Positions 33,846-43,060 of a stretch of DNA of 64,000 nt are shown in pieces. The notes under the pieces were generated by a model, which worked only from the letters and a program-made list of their open reading frames with translations, was not told the origin of the DNA and ran no database searches. A program made the translations under genes and the position numbers. Origin of the DNA: UBA8438 sp963934795 (lineage in GTDB: Bacteria > Acidobacteriota > Vicinamibacteria > Vicinamibacterales > UBA8438); contig CAWWAF010000004.1 in NCBI GenBank assembly GCA_963934795.1, positions 1 to 64,000 on the forward strand. Direction: 5' to 3'. How positions within the stretch are numbered: the stretch's first letter is position 1; every line of letters begins with the position of its first letter.

Positions 33846-33867
33846 GCAAGGCCGCTCCTTGCCTTGC
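33846..33867. other. Perfect inverted repeat in the divergent lpdA / M49 gap
   Basis: GCAAGGC (33846-33852) and GCCTTGC (33861-33867) are exact reverse complements around an 8-nt spacer, about 83 nt upstream of the M49 peptidase start and about 146 nt upstream of lpdA. It could be an operator or an RNA hairpin. The rest of this 249-nt gap shows nothing else I recognise. Confidence 0.25.
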
Positions 33868-33949
33868 ACCGGCGCGTCGTTCCATCATGTGGGGACCTCG
33901 CCTGACCGCGGGGTGCACCGTCGACGGCACAGGCACGAGGAGTGTGGAC

Positions 33950-35656
33950 ATGAGCAGGCGCGAAGCATCCTTCAGCGGTGAGACCCGCGGTCTCTCCTAT
34001 GTCGCTGTCGCCTTCCTCGTCGGCATCCTCGTCCTCAGCGCGAGCGCGAGAACGGCGGCTCAACAGGAAACCACCATGACTCGATTGTTTGCCCCGGTCG
34101 AAATCGGTGCCGATCTGTCAGACCTCCCCACCTCCGAACGGCTGGCGCTAGCCCATATCGTGGATGCGGCTCGGGTGATGGACGGCCTCTTCCTGCAGCA
34201 GCTGTGGGCCGGCAACCCGTCGTTGCTGCTGTCACTCCTGGGCGACCAGAACGCAACGGGCAAGGCCAGGCTCGATTTCTTCCTCCTCAACAAGGGACCG
34301 TGGTCGCGTATCGAAGACAACAGGTCATTTATACCAGGAGTCCCTGACAAACCCGCGGGCGCCAATTTCTACCCACCCGACGCGACCCGGGACGAGGTCG
34401 CCGCGTGGTTCGACCGGCTCGACGGGGCCGCGCGCGCGGAGGCGACAGGGTTCTTTACGACCATCCGACGCGGGCGCGACGGCGAGTTCACGGCCGTGCC
34501 GTACAGCGTGGAGTATCAGGGCCCTCTCGCCCTTGCCGCCGAACACTTGCGCGCCGCCGCTCGCGCCACCACCCAGCCGACGCTGCGTCGCTACCTCGAA
34601 TACCGGGCCGACTCGTTCGCATCCAATGACTACTACGACAGCGATGTCGCCTGGATGGAACTTGACGCATCGATCGAGCCCACGATCGGTCCCTACGAGG
34701 TCTACGAAGACGAGTGGTTCAATTACAAGGCGGCCTTCGAAGCGTTTGTCACCGTGCGCGATACGGCCGCCAGCGGGAATCTGACCCGATTCAGCGATCA
34801 GTTGCAAGGGCTGGAGGACACGCTCCCGATCGACCCGGCGTTCCGGAATCCGGCCCTCGGCGCGCTGGCCCCGATTCGGGTGGTCAACGTGGTCTTCACC
34901 TCGGGTGAGGCCAACAGCGGCGTTCAGACAGCAGCGTTCAACCTCCCCAACGATGAACGCGTCGTTCGGGAAAAAGGGTCGAAGCGGGTGATGCTCAAGA
35001 ACGTCCAGGAGGCCAAGTTCGAGCACGTGCTGACCCCAATTTCACGGGTTGCCCTACCCTCCGCCGAGCAGGGCGACGTCACGTTCGATGCCTTCTTCAC
35101 CCATATTCTGATGCATGAGCTCATGCACGGATTGGGTCCCGGGACGATCACGGTTGATGGCGTCGAGACAACGGTCCGTCGACAATTGCGCGAGACCTAC
35201 AGCACCATCGAAGAGGCGAAAGCAGACATCTCCGGGCTCTGGGCACTGCACCAGCTCATCGATCGTGGAGTGCTCGACTCGTCCCTCACGCGCAGCATGT
35301 ACACGACGTTTCTCGCGTCGTCGTTTCGATCCATCCGGTTCGGCATCAATGAAGCCCACGGACGGGGCGTGGCCATCCAGCTCAACTCGTTTCTCGACGC
35401 CGGTGCGGTCACGGTCGACAGCGACGGTCGGTTCACGGTTGACCACAGCCGAATTCGTGGCGCCGTCACGGCGCTCACAACCGAATTGATGACGCTGCAG
35501 GCCACTGGCGATGTTGGAGCCGCGGAGCGCATACTCGAGGCGCGCGGCGTGGTCCGTCCCGCCGTGCAGCGCGTGCTGGATCGATTGGGCAGCGTGCCCA
35601 CCGACATTCAGCCGCGCTACATCACCGCGGTACAACTGGCCCGCGAGACCCGCTGA
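33950..35656 (+). CDS. Secreted M49-like (dipeptidyl-peptidase III family) zinc peptidase
   Basis: 568 residues: signal peptide or anchor (residues 14-38, AFLVGILVLSASARTAAQ), then a domain with an ILMHELMHGLGP zinc motif (HExxH, about residue 386) and a downstream EEAKADISGLW holding the third ligand. This matches M49-like Zn-dependent hydrolases of bacteria, which use HExxH in place of the HExxxH of animal DPP III. The ATG at 33950 has a clear AGGAG 7 nt upstream; the frame is open back to 33533 but that part is the lpdA shadow. Presumably a periplasmic di/oligopeptidase. Confidence 0.85.
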   Translation: MSRREASFSGETRGLSYVAVAFLVGILVLSASARTAAQQETTMTRLFAPVEIGADLSDLPTSERLALAHIVDAARVMDGLFLQQLWAGNPSLLLSLLGDQNATGKARLDFFLLNKGPWSRIEDNRSFIPGVPDKPAGANFYPPDATRDEVAAWFDRLDGAARAEATGFFTTIRRGRDGEFTAVPYSVEYQGPLALAAEHLRAAARATTQPTLRRYLEYRADSFASNDYYDSDVAWMELDASIEPTIGPYEVYEDEWFNYKAAFEAFVTVRDTAASGNLTRFSDQLQGLEDTLPIDPAFRNPALGALAPIRVVNVVFTSGEANSGVQTAAFNLPNDERVVREKGSKRVMLKNVQEAKFEHVLTPISRVALPSAEQGDVTFDAFFTHILMHELMHGLGPGTITVDGVETTVRRQLRETYSTIEEAKADISGLWALHQLIDRGVLDSSLTRSMYTTFLASSFRSIRFGINEAHGRGVAIQLNSFLDAGAVTVDSDGRFTVDHSRIRGAVTALTTELMTLQATGDVGAAERILEARGVVRPAVQRVLDRLGSVPTDIQPRYITAVQLARETR

Positions 35657-35711
35657 CCCCTTCCACACGCGGCTGCGTGCGGTTCGGGGCACGGCCCCCG
35701 TCTAAGTTAGA

Positions 35712-37247
35712 ATGACCACCATGGCCCAACCGGAACACCTCGGAGAACTTCGTGCTGCCGTCGCCGCGGGCACGGTCCCACATCGCTCGGTCAAGCTGGA
35801 GATGCGGCAGAACCTGATGGATCTGCTGCGCCGCAACGAGACATTGCTTCCCGGCATCGTGGGCTACGAAGACTCAGTCATCCCGCAAATCGCCAATGCG
35901 GTGTTGTCGCAACACAACTTCGTCTTGCTCGGGCTCCGCGGCCAGGCCAAGACCCGTATTCTGCGCGGGCTGACCGCCCTGCTAGACGAATGGCTTCCGG
36001 TGGTCCCGGGGTGCCAGATCAACGATGATCCACTCGCGCCACTGTGCCGCTCGTGCCGTACCCGGGTAGCTGAAGAGGGTGATGCCCTCCCCGTGGCCTG
36101 GCTTCCGCGGGACCGCCGATTTATCGAAAAGCTGGCCACCCCTGACGTGACCATCGCGGACATCATTGGCGACGTCGACCCGATCAAAGCGGCTCGCGCC
36201 GGGCTCGAACTGTCCGACGAGTTGACGATGCACTACGGGCTGCTGCCACGTGCCAACCGGTGCCTCTTCGCCGTCAACGAGCTGCCAGACCTCGCCGGGA
36301 AGATCCAGGTGGGCCTCTTTAATGTGCTTCAGGAGGGCGACGTCCAGATCAAGGGGTACCCGATTCGACTCCCCCTCGACATCGTGATGACGTTTACCGC
36401 GAACCCCGAGGACTACACGGCGCGGGGCAAGATCATCACACCGCTGAAGGACCGGATCGGCTCGGAAATTCGCACCCATTACCCTCGCACCAGAGTGGCC
36501 GGCATTGCCATCACCGCGCAGGAGTCGTGGGTCGCGCGCGGCGAAGACGGCGATGGCCATGACGCGCCGGGCACCGTAGACACGGTGGTTCCGCGCTACA
36601 TCAGTGAACTCGTGGAGGAAGTGGCGTTTGTCGCCCGCGACCACGCGAAGGTGGACAAGCGCTCAGGGGTCAGTCAACGTTTACCGATCAGTTGCCTGGA
36701 GAACGTGGTGTCCAATGCCGAGCGGCGCGCGCTCGCCCACGGCGAGTCGGTCGCGGTCGCGCGTGTCGCAGACCTGTATTCTGCGCTCCCGGCCATTACC
36801 GGCAAGTTCGAACTCGAGTACGAGGGAGAACTCCGAGGCGCGGACCAGGTGGCCCGGGACATCATCCGAACCGCGGTCGGGCAGGTGTTCGATGGCTGGT
36901 TCACCGACGTTGATACCAGCGCCGTGGTGGAGTGGTTTGATCTCGGCGGTACGCTGCAGGTCGGCGACACGACGTCCGCAGCTGACCTGCTCAAGCAGAC
37001 GGCGCCGATTCAGGGTCTTCGCGAACTGGCGGTGCATGCCCAGGTAGACGCGTCCGCCCCGGCGCCGACCGCGGCCTCGGGAGTCGAGTTCATCATCGAA
37101 GGCCTGTACGCGCGGAAGAAAATCAGCCGAAGCAACGACTGGCAGTATCACGCCACGCAGAAACGGCCCCGCACGTCACCGACGGCGGAACAACTGTTTG
37201 ACGCGGACATGCGAATTCCGCAGGGCAAGAAAAAGTACTACAACTGA
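35712..37247 (+). CDS. AAA+ ATPase, magnesium-chelatase subunit I / MoxR-like
   Basis: A 511-residue AAA+ protein. The Walker A-like loop is GLRGQAKTRIL (about residue 75), the sensor/Walker B region is RCLFAVNELPDLAGKIQVGLFNVLQEGDVQI, and MTFTANPEDYTARGKII is sensor 1. It resembles ChlI/BchI-type ATPases that act with a VWA partner, which follows after an untranslated gap of zero (stop at 37247, next ATG 37248). Such pairs insert metals or remodel enzymes; no bacteriochlorophyll genes are seen, so a general maturation role is more likely. A second in-frame ATG at 35721 is possible. Confidence 0.85.
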   Translation: MTTMAQPEHLGELRAAVAAGTVPHRSVKLEMRQNLMDLLRRNETLLPGIVGYEDSVIPQIANAVLSQHNFVLLGLRGQAKTRILRGLTALLDEWLPVVPGCQINDDPLAPLCRSCRTRVAEEGDALPVAWLPRDRRFIEKLATPDVTIADIIGDVDPIKAARAGLELSDELTMHYGLLPRANRCLFAVNELPDLAGKIQVGLFNVLQEGDVQIKGYPIRLPLDIVMTFTANPEDYTARGKIITPLKDRIGSEIRTHYPRTRVAGIAITAQESWVARGEDGDGHDAPGTVDTVVPRYISELVEEVAFVARDHAKVDKRSGVSQRLPISCLENVVSNAERRALAHGESVAVARVADLYSALPAITGKFELEYEGELRGADQVARDIIRTAVGQVFDGWFTDVDTSAVVEWFDLGGTLQVGDTTSAADLLKQTAPIQGLRELAVHAQVDASAPAPTAASGVEFIIEGLYARKKISRSNDWQYHATQKRPRTSPTAEQLFDADMRIPQGKKKYYN

Positions 37248-38531
37248 ATGAAATACACGTACACGCGATACACGGGCGACGACCTCGAGGACATCGATAT
37301 CGAGGAACTCGTCTCCAAACTATCGCGATTGCTGCTTGCGAGCGGTTTTGGCAGTCCAGCGGGTGACGCGCGTGACGCGGATGACCCGACGGACGCCAGC
37401 GACCAGCGTCCCGAGCAGGACCTGCACGACGCCATGCTCGAGGCGCTCCTGAACGGCGGGCTGCTGTCGAGCGACGCCATCTCGCAGTTGCTGGGTGACG
37501 CCGCCGACGGCGACGGCGCGTCTAAACTTGAGCAACTGGCGGAGCGCCTCATCGAACAGATGGCCCAGCAAGGCTACATCACACGTCACCCCGACCTGGA
37601 CGCCGAGCGGCGCCGGCGCGAGGGACAGGGCGATGGTGACGGACCGGACGAATCGATGCGCTTCGAGGTCACCGACAAGGGACTCGATTTTCTTGGATAC
37701 CGAGCCCTGCGGGACCTGCTCGGGTCAGTCGGACGCAGCAGCCTTGGCCGGCACGACACGCGTGACCTGGCGACCGGCGTCGAGGCCAGCGGGGCCCCCA
37801 AGCCGTATGCCTTCGGTGACACCCTCAACCTGGACTCAAGCGCGACGATCCTGAACGCGGTCCGACGCATGGGACCTGACGCTATCGCGGGGCCAGGCAT
37901 CGACGTGGAGTACCAGGATCTGATGGTCGCGCAGGGCGAATACCAGAGCGCCTGCGCCACGGTGCTCATGCTCGACTGCAGCCACAGCATGATCCTGTAC
38001 GGCGAGGACCGCTTCACGCCGGCCAAACAAGTGGCCCTGGCGCTCGCGAATCTCATCAAACACCAATATCCTGGCGACACGCTGCGGGTGGTCTTGTTCC
38101 ACGATTCCGCAGAAGAAATTCCTCTGCGGCAGCTCGCTCGGGTGCGGGTCGGACCGCACTACACCAATACGCGTGAAGGCCTCCGGATGGCGCGCCGCAT
38201 TCTGGAGCGGCAGCAGCGGGACATGCGTCAAATCGTCATGATCACGGACGGCAAGCCGTCCGCGTTGACCCAGCCCAACGGCGACATCTACCGCAACCCC
38301 TTTGGGCTCGACCCGTGGGTCATCGCCGAGACATTTGCCGAGGTGGCGAACTGCCGAAAGGCCGGCATCTTGATCAACACGTTCATGCTGGCCCAGGACC
38401 AGGAACTGGTGAGTTTTGTGAAACGTGTCTCGCAGATCTGCCGCGGGAAGGCATATTTCACGACGCCGCACACACTCGGACAATACGTGTTGACCGACTA
38501 TCTCAACAAGAAGACCAGAACCGTCCACTGA
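37248..38531 (+). CDS. VWA-domain partner of the AAA+ ATPase
   Basis: 427 residues. An acidic N-terminal region (DLEDIDIEELVSKLSRL; DDPTDASDQ) is followed by a C-terminal von Willebrand A domain. Its MIDAS motif starts MLDCSHSMIL (D-x-S-x-S, about residue 243), with the Thr in YTNTREGL and the Asp in VMITDGKPS. This is like the D-type subunit of chelatase-like ATPase pairs. It directly abuts the AAA+ gene (0 nt gap), so both are made together. The target enzyme is unknown. Confidence 0.88.
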   Translation: MKYTYTRYTGDDLEDIDIEELVSKLSRLLLASGFGSPAGDARDADDPTDASDQRPEQDLHDAMLEALLNGGLLSSDAISQLLGDAADGDGASKLEQLAERLIEQMAQQGYITRHPDLDAERRRREGQGDGDGPDESMRFEVTDKGLDFLGYRALRDLLGSVGRSSLGRHDTRDLATGVEASGAPKPYAFGDTLNLDSSATILNAVRRMGPDAIAGPGIDVEYQDLMVAQGEYQSACATVLMLDCSHSMILYGEDRFTPAKQVALALANLIKHQYPGDTLRVVLFHDSAEEIPLRQLARVRVGPHYTNTREGLRMARRILERQQRDMRQIVMITDGKPSALTQPNGDIYRNPFGLDPWVIAETFAEVANCRKAGILINTFMLAQDQELVSFVKRVSQICRGKAYFTTPHTLGQYVLTDYLNKKTRTVH

Positions 38532-38584
38532 CCAGCCGTCCAAGACGCTCGCGTGGGGATTGTGAGCGCGGCCCCATCTTAACC

Positions 38585-39211
38585 ATGCTTCCCGCCATCA
38601 TCCCCATCTTCCCGCTGCCGAACGTCGTCTTGTTCCCCTCGGTGTTCCTGCCCCTGCACATCTTCGAGCCGCGCTACCGTCAGATGCTCACGGACGCGCT
38701 GCGCGACGACCGGATCATCGGGATGGTGCTGATCAAGGAGCATCAGGAGCCGTCGATTGAGGCGCCGGCGGTCTACTCCGTCGGGTGCGCCGGACTCATC
38801 AGCCACGCCGAGACCCTACCGGACGGCCGCTCGAATGTTGTGTTGCGCGGTCTGGAGCGCTTTCGCGTTGGCTGGGAACAGCAGGACCGACAGTATCGGC
38901 GAGCACACGTCGAGCCTTTACCAGAGCCGCTAACGGATACCATCCGTCAGGACGTCCGCGCCGCTCGCTCCACGCTTGAAGACCTTTTGGGAGACCGACT
39001 AAAAACCGCCAAAGGAGAGGCGAGCGTGCCGGGTGACATGCACGACGCAGACCTCATCAACACGCTGGCGCAATACCTGGATCTGGCCCCAGTGGAAAAG
39101 CAGGCGCTGTTGGAGCGGGACGACATCGCCCAACGGGCGCGTGCGCTCATCGAGCTGATAGAGATGCGGGCACTGACGACGCAACCCCTGGCCGGTCTCG
39201 GCTTACAGTAG
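38585..39211 (+). CDS. Stand-alone LON substrate-binding domain protein
   Basis: A 208-residue LON N-terminal (PUA-like) domain: IPIFPLPNVVLFPSVFLPLHIFEPRYRQM at its start is diagnostic (landmark at residues 6-34), followed by a C-terminal helical part. It lacks the AAA+ and protease domains of Lon and may act as an adaptor or chaperone-like protein. It lies 53 nt after the VWA gene on the same strand, so probably part of the same unit; it is convergent with ypdA. Confidence 0.9.
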   Translation: MLPAIIPIFPLPNVVLFPSVFLPLHIFEPRYRQMLTDALRDDRIIGMVLIKEHQEPSIEAPAVYSVGCAGLISHAETLPDGRSNVVLRGLERFRVGWEQQDRQYRRAHVEPLPEPLTDTIRQDVRAARSTLEDLLGDRLKTAKGEASVPGDMHDADLINTLAQYLDLAPVEKQALLERDDIAQRARALIELIEMRALTTQPLAGLGLQ

Positions 39212-39229
39212 CGAGCCGCCGGGCGTGCC

Positions 39230-40291
39230 TCAGTCTGGCGTACCTACAGACTCGCCGCGAGTCGGGGCGCGACCAGTGGCCAGGCGTTGGACGATCTCCT
39301 TCATGACGCGCTCCCCATGGAAACGTCCATTCTCAATGAAGATCAGCCCGCTGTGGATCCCTGAAATCACCTGTCCGGCGACAAACAGGTTGGGTACGTT
39401 GGTCTCGTAGGTGTCCGGCTCGTGGGACGGCACCATCGTCGTAGCATCCACGTCTATACCAAAGCGTTTGAGCATCGACGTATCAGGATGATAGCCGGTC
39501 AGAAGAAAGACGGCGTCGGCGGGCAGCGTCCGCCGGCCGGCGGCATCCTCCACCACCACATCTGCCTCGTTGATTTCGACCACGCGCGTCTCAAACAGCC
39601 CTTCGACCGAACCTTCCTTGATGCGATTCTCAATATCCGGGCGTACCCAATACTTGATCCCGCTGCCCAATTCGGCATGTCGGTGTACCAGCGTCACCTG
39701 CGCCCCTGATCGGTAGAGTTCCAGAGCGGCTTCCGCCGCCGAGTTCTTTCCCCCGACGATGACAACCCGTTTGCGGTAGTACGGATGCGCCTCGGTGTAG
39801 TAGTGCGACACGTGCGGTCGGTCCTCACCCGGCACCCGGAGCATGTTTGGACACTCGTAGGCGCCGACCGCCACCACGACCGTCCGCGCCAGCCGCCGAC
39901 ACGTCCCCGTCAACGGATGCCGCGTATCCACCGCCAACAGTGGGTGGCCCGCCTCGTCCTGCACGCGCTGAATGGCCTCGACGTCGTGCCCGAGGTCCAC
40001 CTTCAGATCGTAGGTATCCACGGCTCGCCGATAGTACCGAAGGGCCTCGTCGCGCGTCGGCTTCTGATACGGGGTCACGAACGGGAGCCCGCCAATCTCC
40101 AGCAGCTCCGGCGTGGTGAAGAACCCCATGTGCGTCGGGAAGTTCAAGATCGAATTGACCACGGCGCCACGCTCGATCACCTCGCAATCGAGTCCAGCCT
40201 GCGTGGCGGCGATGGCGCTGGCCAGGCCCGCTGGCCCCGCCCCGACGACAATGACATCCCGAACCGATGGCACGGCACTTCCCTCACTCAT
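39230..40291 (-). CDS. ypdA: YpdA-family (bacillithiol disulfide reductase-like) flavoprotein
   Basis: A 353-residue two-nucleotide-domain flavoprotein: FAD motif VVGAGPAGLASAIAA at the start, NADPH motif VIVGGKNSAAEAALE (about 178) and TNVPNLFVAGQV near the end. It lacks a CxxC disulfide, as YpdA does. YpdA reduces bacillithiol disulfide in Firmicutes; bacillithiol is also made in some Acidobacteriota and Deinococcus. Its start overlaps the upstream gene by 4 nt (ATGA). Whether the host makes bacillithiol must be read from bshA/B/C elsewhere. Confidence 0.88.
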   Translation of the reverse strand: MSEGSAVPSVRDVIVVGAGPAGLASAIAATQAGLDCEVIERGAVVNSILNFPTHMGFFTTPELLEIGGLPFVTPYQKPTRDEALRYYRRAVDTYDLKVDLGHDVEAIQRVQDEAGHPLLAVDTRHPLTGTCRRLARTVVVAVGAYECPNMLRVPGEDRPHVSHYYTEAHPYYRKRVVIVGGKNSAAEAALELYRSGAQVTLVHRHAELGSGIKYWVRPDIENRIKEGSVEGLFETRVVEINEADVVVEDAAGRRTLPADAVFLLTGYHPDTSMLKRFGIDVDATTMVPSHEPDTYETNVPNLFVAGQVISGIHSGLIFIENGRFHGERVMKEIVQRLATGRAPTRGESVGTPD

Positions 40292-40917
40292 CTCGCTCGA
40301 TACTCCACTTGCACGTCGCTGATCACCGCGATCGGCCGACCCGTCGACGTAAATTTCTCCCGACCATCACGGCGCTGCACATCCAGCTCAATTCCGACGA
40401 TGCTGATCTCCGTCACATCGTCTTCGACGGTGACGCGAATGCCCTCCGTCGCAACCGGGGCCACCGCTTTGACACCACCAGGACCCGCACCACCGCCGAT
40501 GCGGTCGGCGAGATCGGCCTCCGACCGAAACTCGGCCAGGACCATCGGCCGCGACAGCACGAGCTCTGTGGTGGCCACCACGGTGCTCACGAGATAGCGC
40601 GCGTAGCCGCGCCCGCGCGAGACTTCGTCCTCGGAATACGTATGACGACCATGGAGCGCGAATGTGACCGTCGCCGGACCGCGGTGGGGAGGGATCACCA
40701 CGATGATCCCATCGGCTACCTCCTCGCCAATCAGCACGTCACAGTAGATACGGCCCGTGTCAATACCAACGCCCAGCACCGACGGACAACGAAACTCCGC
40801 AGGCTCGACCCGCGTTGCCTGCGCCGATGCCCCCGTCGCCGCACCGAGCAGCAGGCACACGCCCGTCAGCCCGAGCCGGCCCGCGGCTCGCTGACCCGCC
40901 CTAGAACAGATCGTCAT
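40288..40917 (-). CDS. Secreted uncharacterised protein in the folE-ypdA operon
   Basis: 209 residues with an N-terminal signal (GRLGLTGVCLLLGAATGASAQ) then a beta-rich mature domain: CDVLIGEEVADGIIVVIPPHRGP, TVTFALHGRHTYSEDEV, VVATTELVLSRPMVLAEFR and an end ISDVQVEYR. I recognise no family. ATG 40915-40917 lies inside the end of folE (17-nt overlap) and its stop overlaps the ypdA start, so it is translated with both. A periplasmic protein between folate and thiol-redox genes is unexplained. Confidence 0.7.
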   Translation of the reverse strand: MTICSRAGQRAAGRLGLTGVCLLLGAATGASAQATRVEPAEFRCPSVLGVGIDTGRIYCDVLIGEEVADGIIVVIPPHRGPATVTFALHGRHTYSEDEVSRGRGYARYLVSTVVATTELVLSRPMVLAEFRSEADLADRIGGGAGPGGVKAVAPVATEGIRVTVEDDVTEISIVGIELDVQRRDGREKFTSTGRPIAVISDVQVEYRAR

Positions 40918-41578
40918 CGTGCTCGAACGTCGTTGCGGCACGCGTTCCCCCCGCGCCGCTGCTCCCTGGTCGCAGCAAGTCCATGAACTCCATGCGCGTG
41001 CGCGCGTCGGTCCGAAACACCCCGCGCATGGCGCTGGTCATGGCGGTTGAATTCTGTTTTTGCACGCCTCGCATCCGCATACACAAATGTGACGCCTCGA
41101 CCACCACAGCCACTCCGAGCGGATCCAACTTCTCCGCGATCGTCTCGGCGATCTGGTTCGTGAGCCGCTCCTGCACCTGGAGCCGCCGACTGAAGACCTC
41201 CACAATCCGGGGGAGCTTGCTCAACCCGATGACCTTGTCACGCGGCAGGTAGGCCACATGGCAGCGTCCAAAAAACGGCAGCAAATGATGCTCGCACAAA
41301 CTGTAGAAATCGATGTCCTTGACGATGACCATCTCGCTGTAGTCAACGGTGAACAAGGCGTTGTTAATGACAGCGTCGATGTCCTGCTCGTAGCCGCTGG
41401 TCAAGAACCGAAGCGCCTTGTCGACCCGAAGCGGGGTCTGCGCCAGCCCCTCACGCGTGGGGTCTTCGCCCAATTCCACGAGCACGGACCGCATCGCCGC
41501 CTGAACCTTCTCGGCGCTCGGGTCCACATCCGCATCGACCGTTGTCGGAACGCGTTCCTCAGTACTGATAGAAGCCAT
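40901..41578 (-). CDS. folE: GTP cyclohydrolase I
   Basis: A 225-residue GTP cyclohydrolase IA that opens GTP to dihydroneopterin triphosphate, the first step to tetrahydrofolate. Zinc ligands and active-site motifs are visible: SLCEHHLLPFFGRCHVAYLP (Cys and His), IGLSKLPRIV, QERLTNQIAE and a second Cys in ASHLCMRMRGV. The His in CEHH is the catalytic one. Start ATG at 41576-41578 lies inside the end of the hbd gene (20-nt overlap). Confidence 0.96.
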   Translation of the reverse strand: MASISTEERVPTTVDADVDPSAEKVQAAMRSVLVELGEDPTREGLAQTPLRVDKALRFLTSGYEQDIDAVINNALFTVDYSEMVIVKDIDFYSLCEHHLLPFFGRCHVAYLPRDKVIGLSKLPRIVEVFSRRLQVQERLTNQIAETIAEKLDPLGVAVVVEASHLCMRMRGVQKQNSTAMTSAMRGVFRTDARTRMEFMDLLRPGSSGAGGTRAATTFEHDDDLF

Positions 41579-42419
41579 GACCGCTCTTACGTCCCAACCG
41601 TCCAGCCAACACCATCCGCTTCAGCAGCGGGGGCGGGGCGTAGGCGGCATCTCGGAACTCCTCAAACATGATGTTCGCGATGTAGTACGTCGTGTCCAAC
41701 CCGACGAAGTCGAGCAGCGTGAATGGTCCCATGGGGTGCCCGCACCCCAGCGTCATCGCCGTATCCATATCCTCCAACGTGCCACAGCCACTCTCAAAGG
41801 CTTTGACCGCGCTGAGCAGATACGGGATGAGCAATCGGTTCACAATGAACCCGGGCCGGTCGGGTGCCGTGACCGGTTGCTTACCCAGTGAACCGGCGAA
41901 GTCGAAGACACGTCGGTAAGTGTCGTCCGTCGTGGTCAGTCCCCTGATCACCTCGACCAGGTTCATGATCGGCACCGGGCTAAAGAAATGTAGTCCCGCG
42001 AACTTGTCAGGCCGCCTGGTCGCCGCCGCCAGCTCAGTGATGCACACCGAGGACGTGTTGGAACAGAACACTGTGTCTGGACCGACGACCGCCTCGACCT
42101 CCGAAAACACGGCCTGCTTGGCGTCCACGTTCTCCACGATCGCTTCGATGATCAGATCACAATCGGCGAGCGCGTCCACCGACGTGGAACCGCTCAGCCG
42201 TCCCATCGTGCTGTCACGCGCCTCCGCCGTGAGCTTCTCGCGCGCGACCCCGTTCTCGAGAAATTGCTCGATGCGACCCAATCCCCCGTCGACTCTGGCC
42301 TGATCGACCTCGCGGACGACGGTGCGATACCCCGCCTGGGCACACACCTGGGCGATACCCGAGCCCATCAACCCGCAACCCAGCACGCCGACTCCCCGTA
42401 TCCTTGTGTCGTCCGCCAT
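41559..42419 (-). CDS. hbd: 3-hydroxybutyryl-CoA dehydrogenase
   Basis: A 286-residue NAD(P)-dependent 3-hydroxyacyl-CoA dehydrogenase. The Rossmann motif is GVLGCGLMGSGIAQV, catalytic Ser/His are in FCSNTSSVCITELA and FAGLHFFSPVPIM, and DRPGFIVNRLLIPY and GCGHPMGPFTLLDFVGLD complete the signature. It ends RKSGHGFYQY. Roles include fatty-acid/polyhydroxybutyrate metabolism or butyryl-CoA routes. ATG at 42417-42419 has a strong GGAAGGAG directly upstream. It is the first gene of the operon with folE, the secreted protein and ypdA. Confidence 0.93.
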   Translation of the reverse strand: MADDTRIRGVGVLGCGLMGSGIAQVCAQAGYRTVVREVDQARVDGGLGRIEQFLENGVAREKLTAEARDSTMGRLSGSTSVDALADCDLIIEAIVENVDAKQAVFSEVEAVVGPDTVFCSNTSSVCITELAAATRRPDKFAGLHFFSPVPIMNLVEVIRGLTTTDDTYRRVFDFAGSLGKQPVTAPDRPGFIVNRLLIPYLLSAVKAFESGCGTLEDMDTAMTLGCGHPMGPFTLLDFVGLDTTYYIANIMFEEFRDAAYAPPPLLKRMVLAGRLGRKSGHGFYQY

Positions 42420-42562
42420 CGTCTCCTTCCGTCCGCTCACGCCCTGGCCGTGCCGTCCGTATCCGCCGGGGGTCACGTACCCGTGGCGGTGAACAATTGA
42501 TCATAACAAAATGCTCGGTCGCGGCACCGAGACCGGCGCCGCCGTGTGCTATGTTGGCGCCC

Positions 42563-42907
42563 ATGTCGGATGCCGACCGCCTCGCGCACGAGCGAGTCAC
42601 GATCGCGGGCGACCTGCAGGGCGAGGTGCTGGTCTATCAGCCCATGACGCTCACCGAAATCTCGCTCGCCGGCGCATTGCGGGAAACCAGCTTTGCCCTG
42701 TCGGTCGACTCATCCCATGAACTCAGGTTGGCATTGGGCCCCACGCCGGTCATGGCCACTGCACAGGTCATACATTCACGCATCATCCAGATCGAGGGCG
42801 GTCGTCTCACGTATCAGAGCGAAATCGAGTTCATTGCACCATCCGACGCGGTCATCGACGCCATCAACGGCCTTCTCGCAGAACTGCGTGGCACCAAGTG
42901 GGATTAG
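42563..42907 (+). CDS. PilZ-domain-like protein
   Basis: A 114-residue protein with the PilZ beta-barrel pattern: an ITEISLAGALRE-type strand-turn (LTEISLAGAL; the usual D/N-x-S-x-x-G is seen as E-I-S-L-A-G), then LRLALGPTPVMATAQVIHSR and YQSEIEFIAPS. The N-terminal Arg-x3-Arg switch that binds cyclic di-GMP is degenerate here (RLAHERV), so binding may be weak. ATG 42563 or 42551. Located between the hbd operon (divergent) and the convergent anchored protein gene. Confidence 0.75.
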   Translation: MSDADRLAHERVTIAGDLQGEVLVYQPMTLTEISLAGALRETSFALSVDSSHELRLALGPTPVMATAQVIHSRIIQIEGGRLTYQSEIEFIAPSDAVIDAINGLLAELRGTKWD

Positions 42908-43060
42908 CAGCACATGGTACGACCCCCGCGGCACTCGATCGGCGCTGAATCGGAGATTGTCACCACAAGGTCTCGGTGCGACGCGGACCTGCACCGCGGG
43001 CGTACGCGGCTGTTGGCACCGCACCACCGGGGGGCCGGAGGCCGGTTCTTGGCGGGTGGG

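Noticed and set aside
35712..38531. Magnesium chelatase for bacteriochlorophyll synthesis
   Set aside because: No large H subunit or other chlorophyll genes are visible, and the VWA protein differs from BchD; a general AAA+/VWA pair is the safer call.
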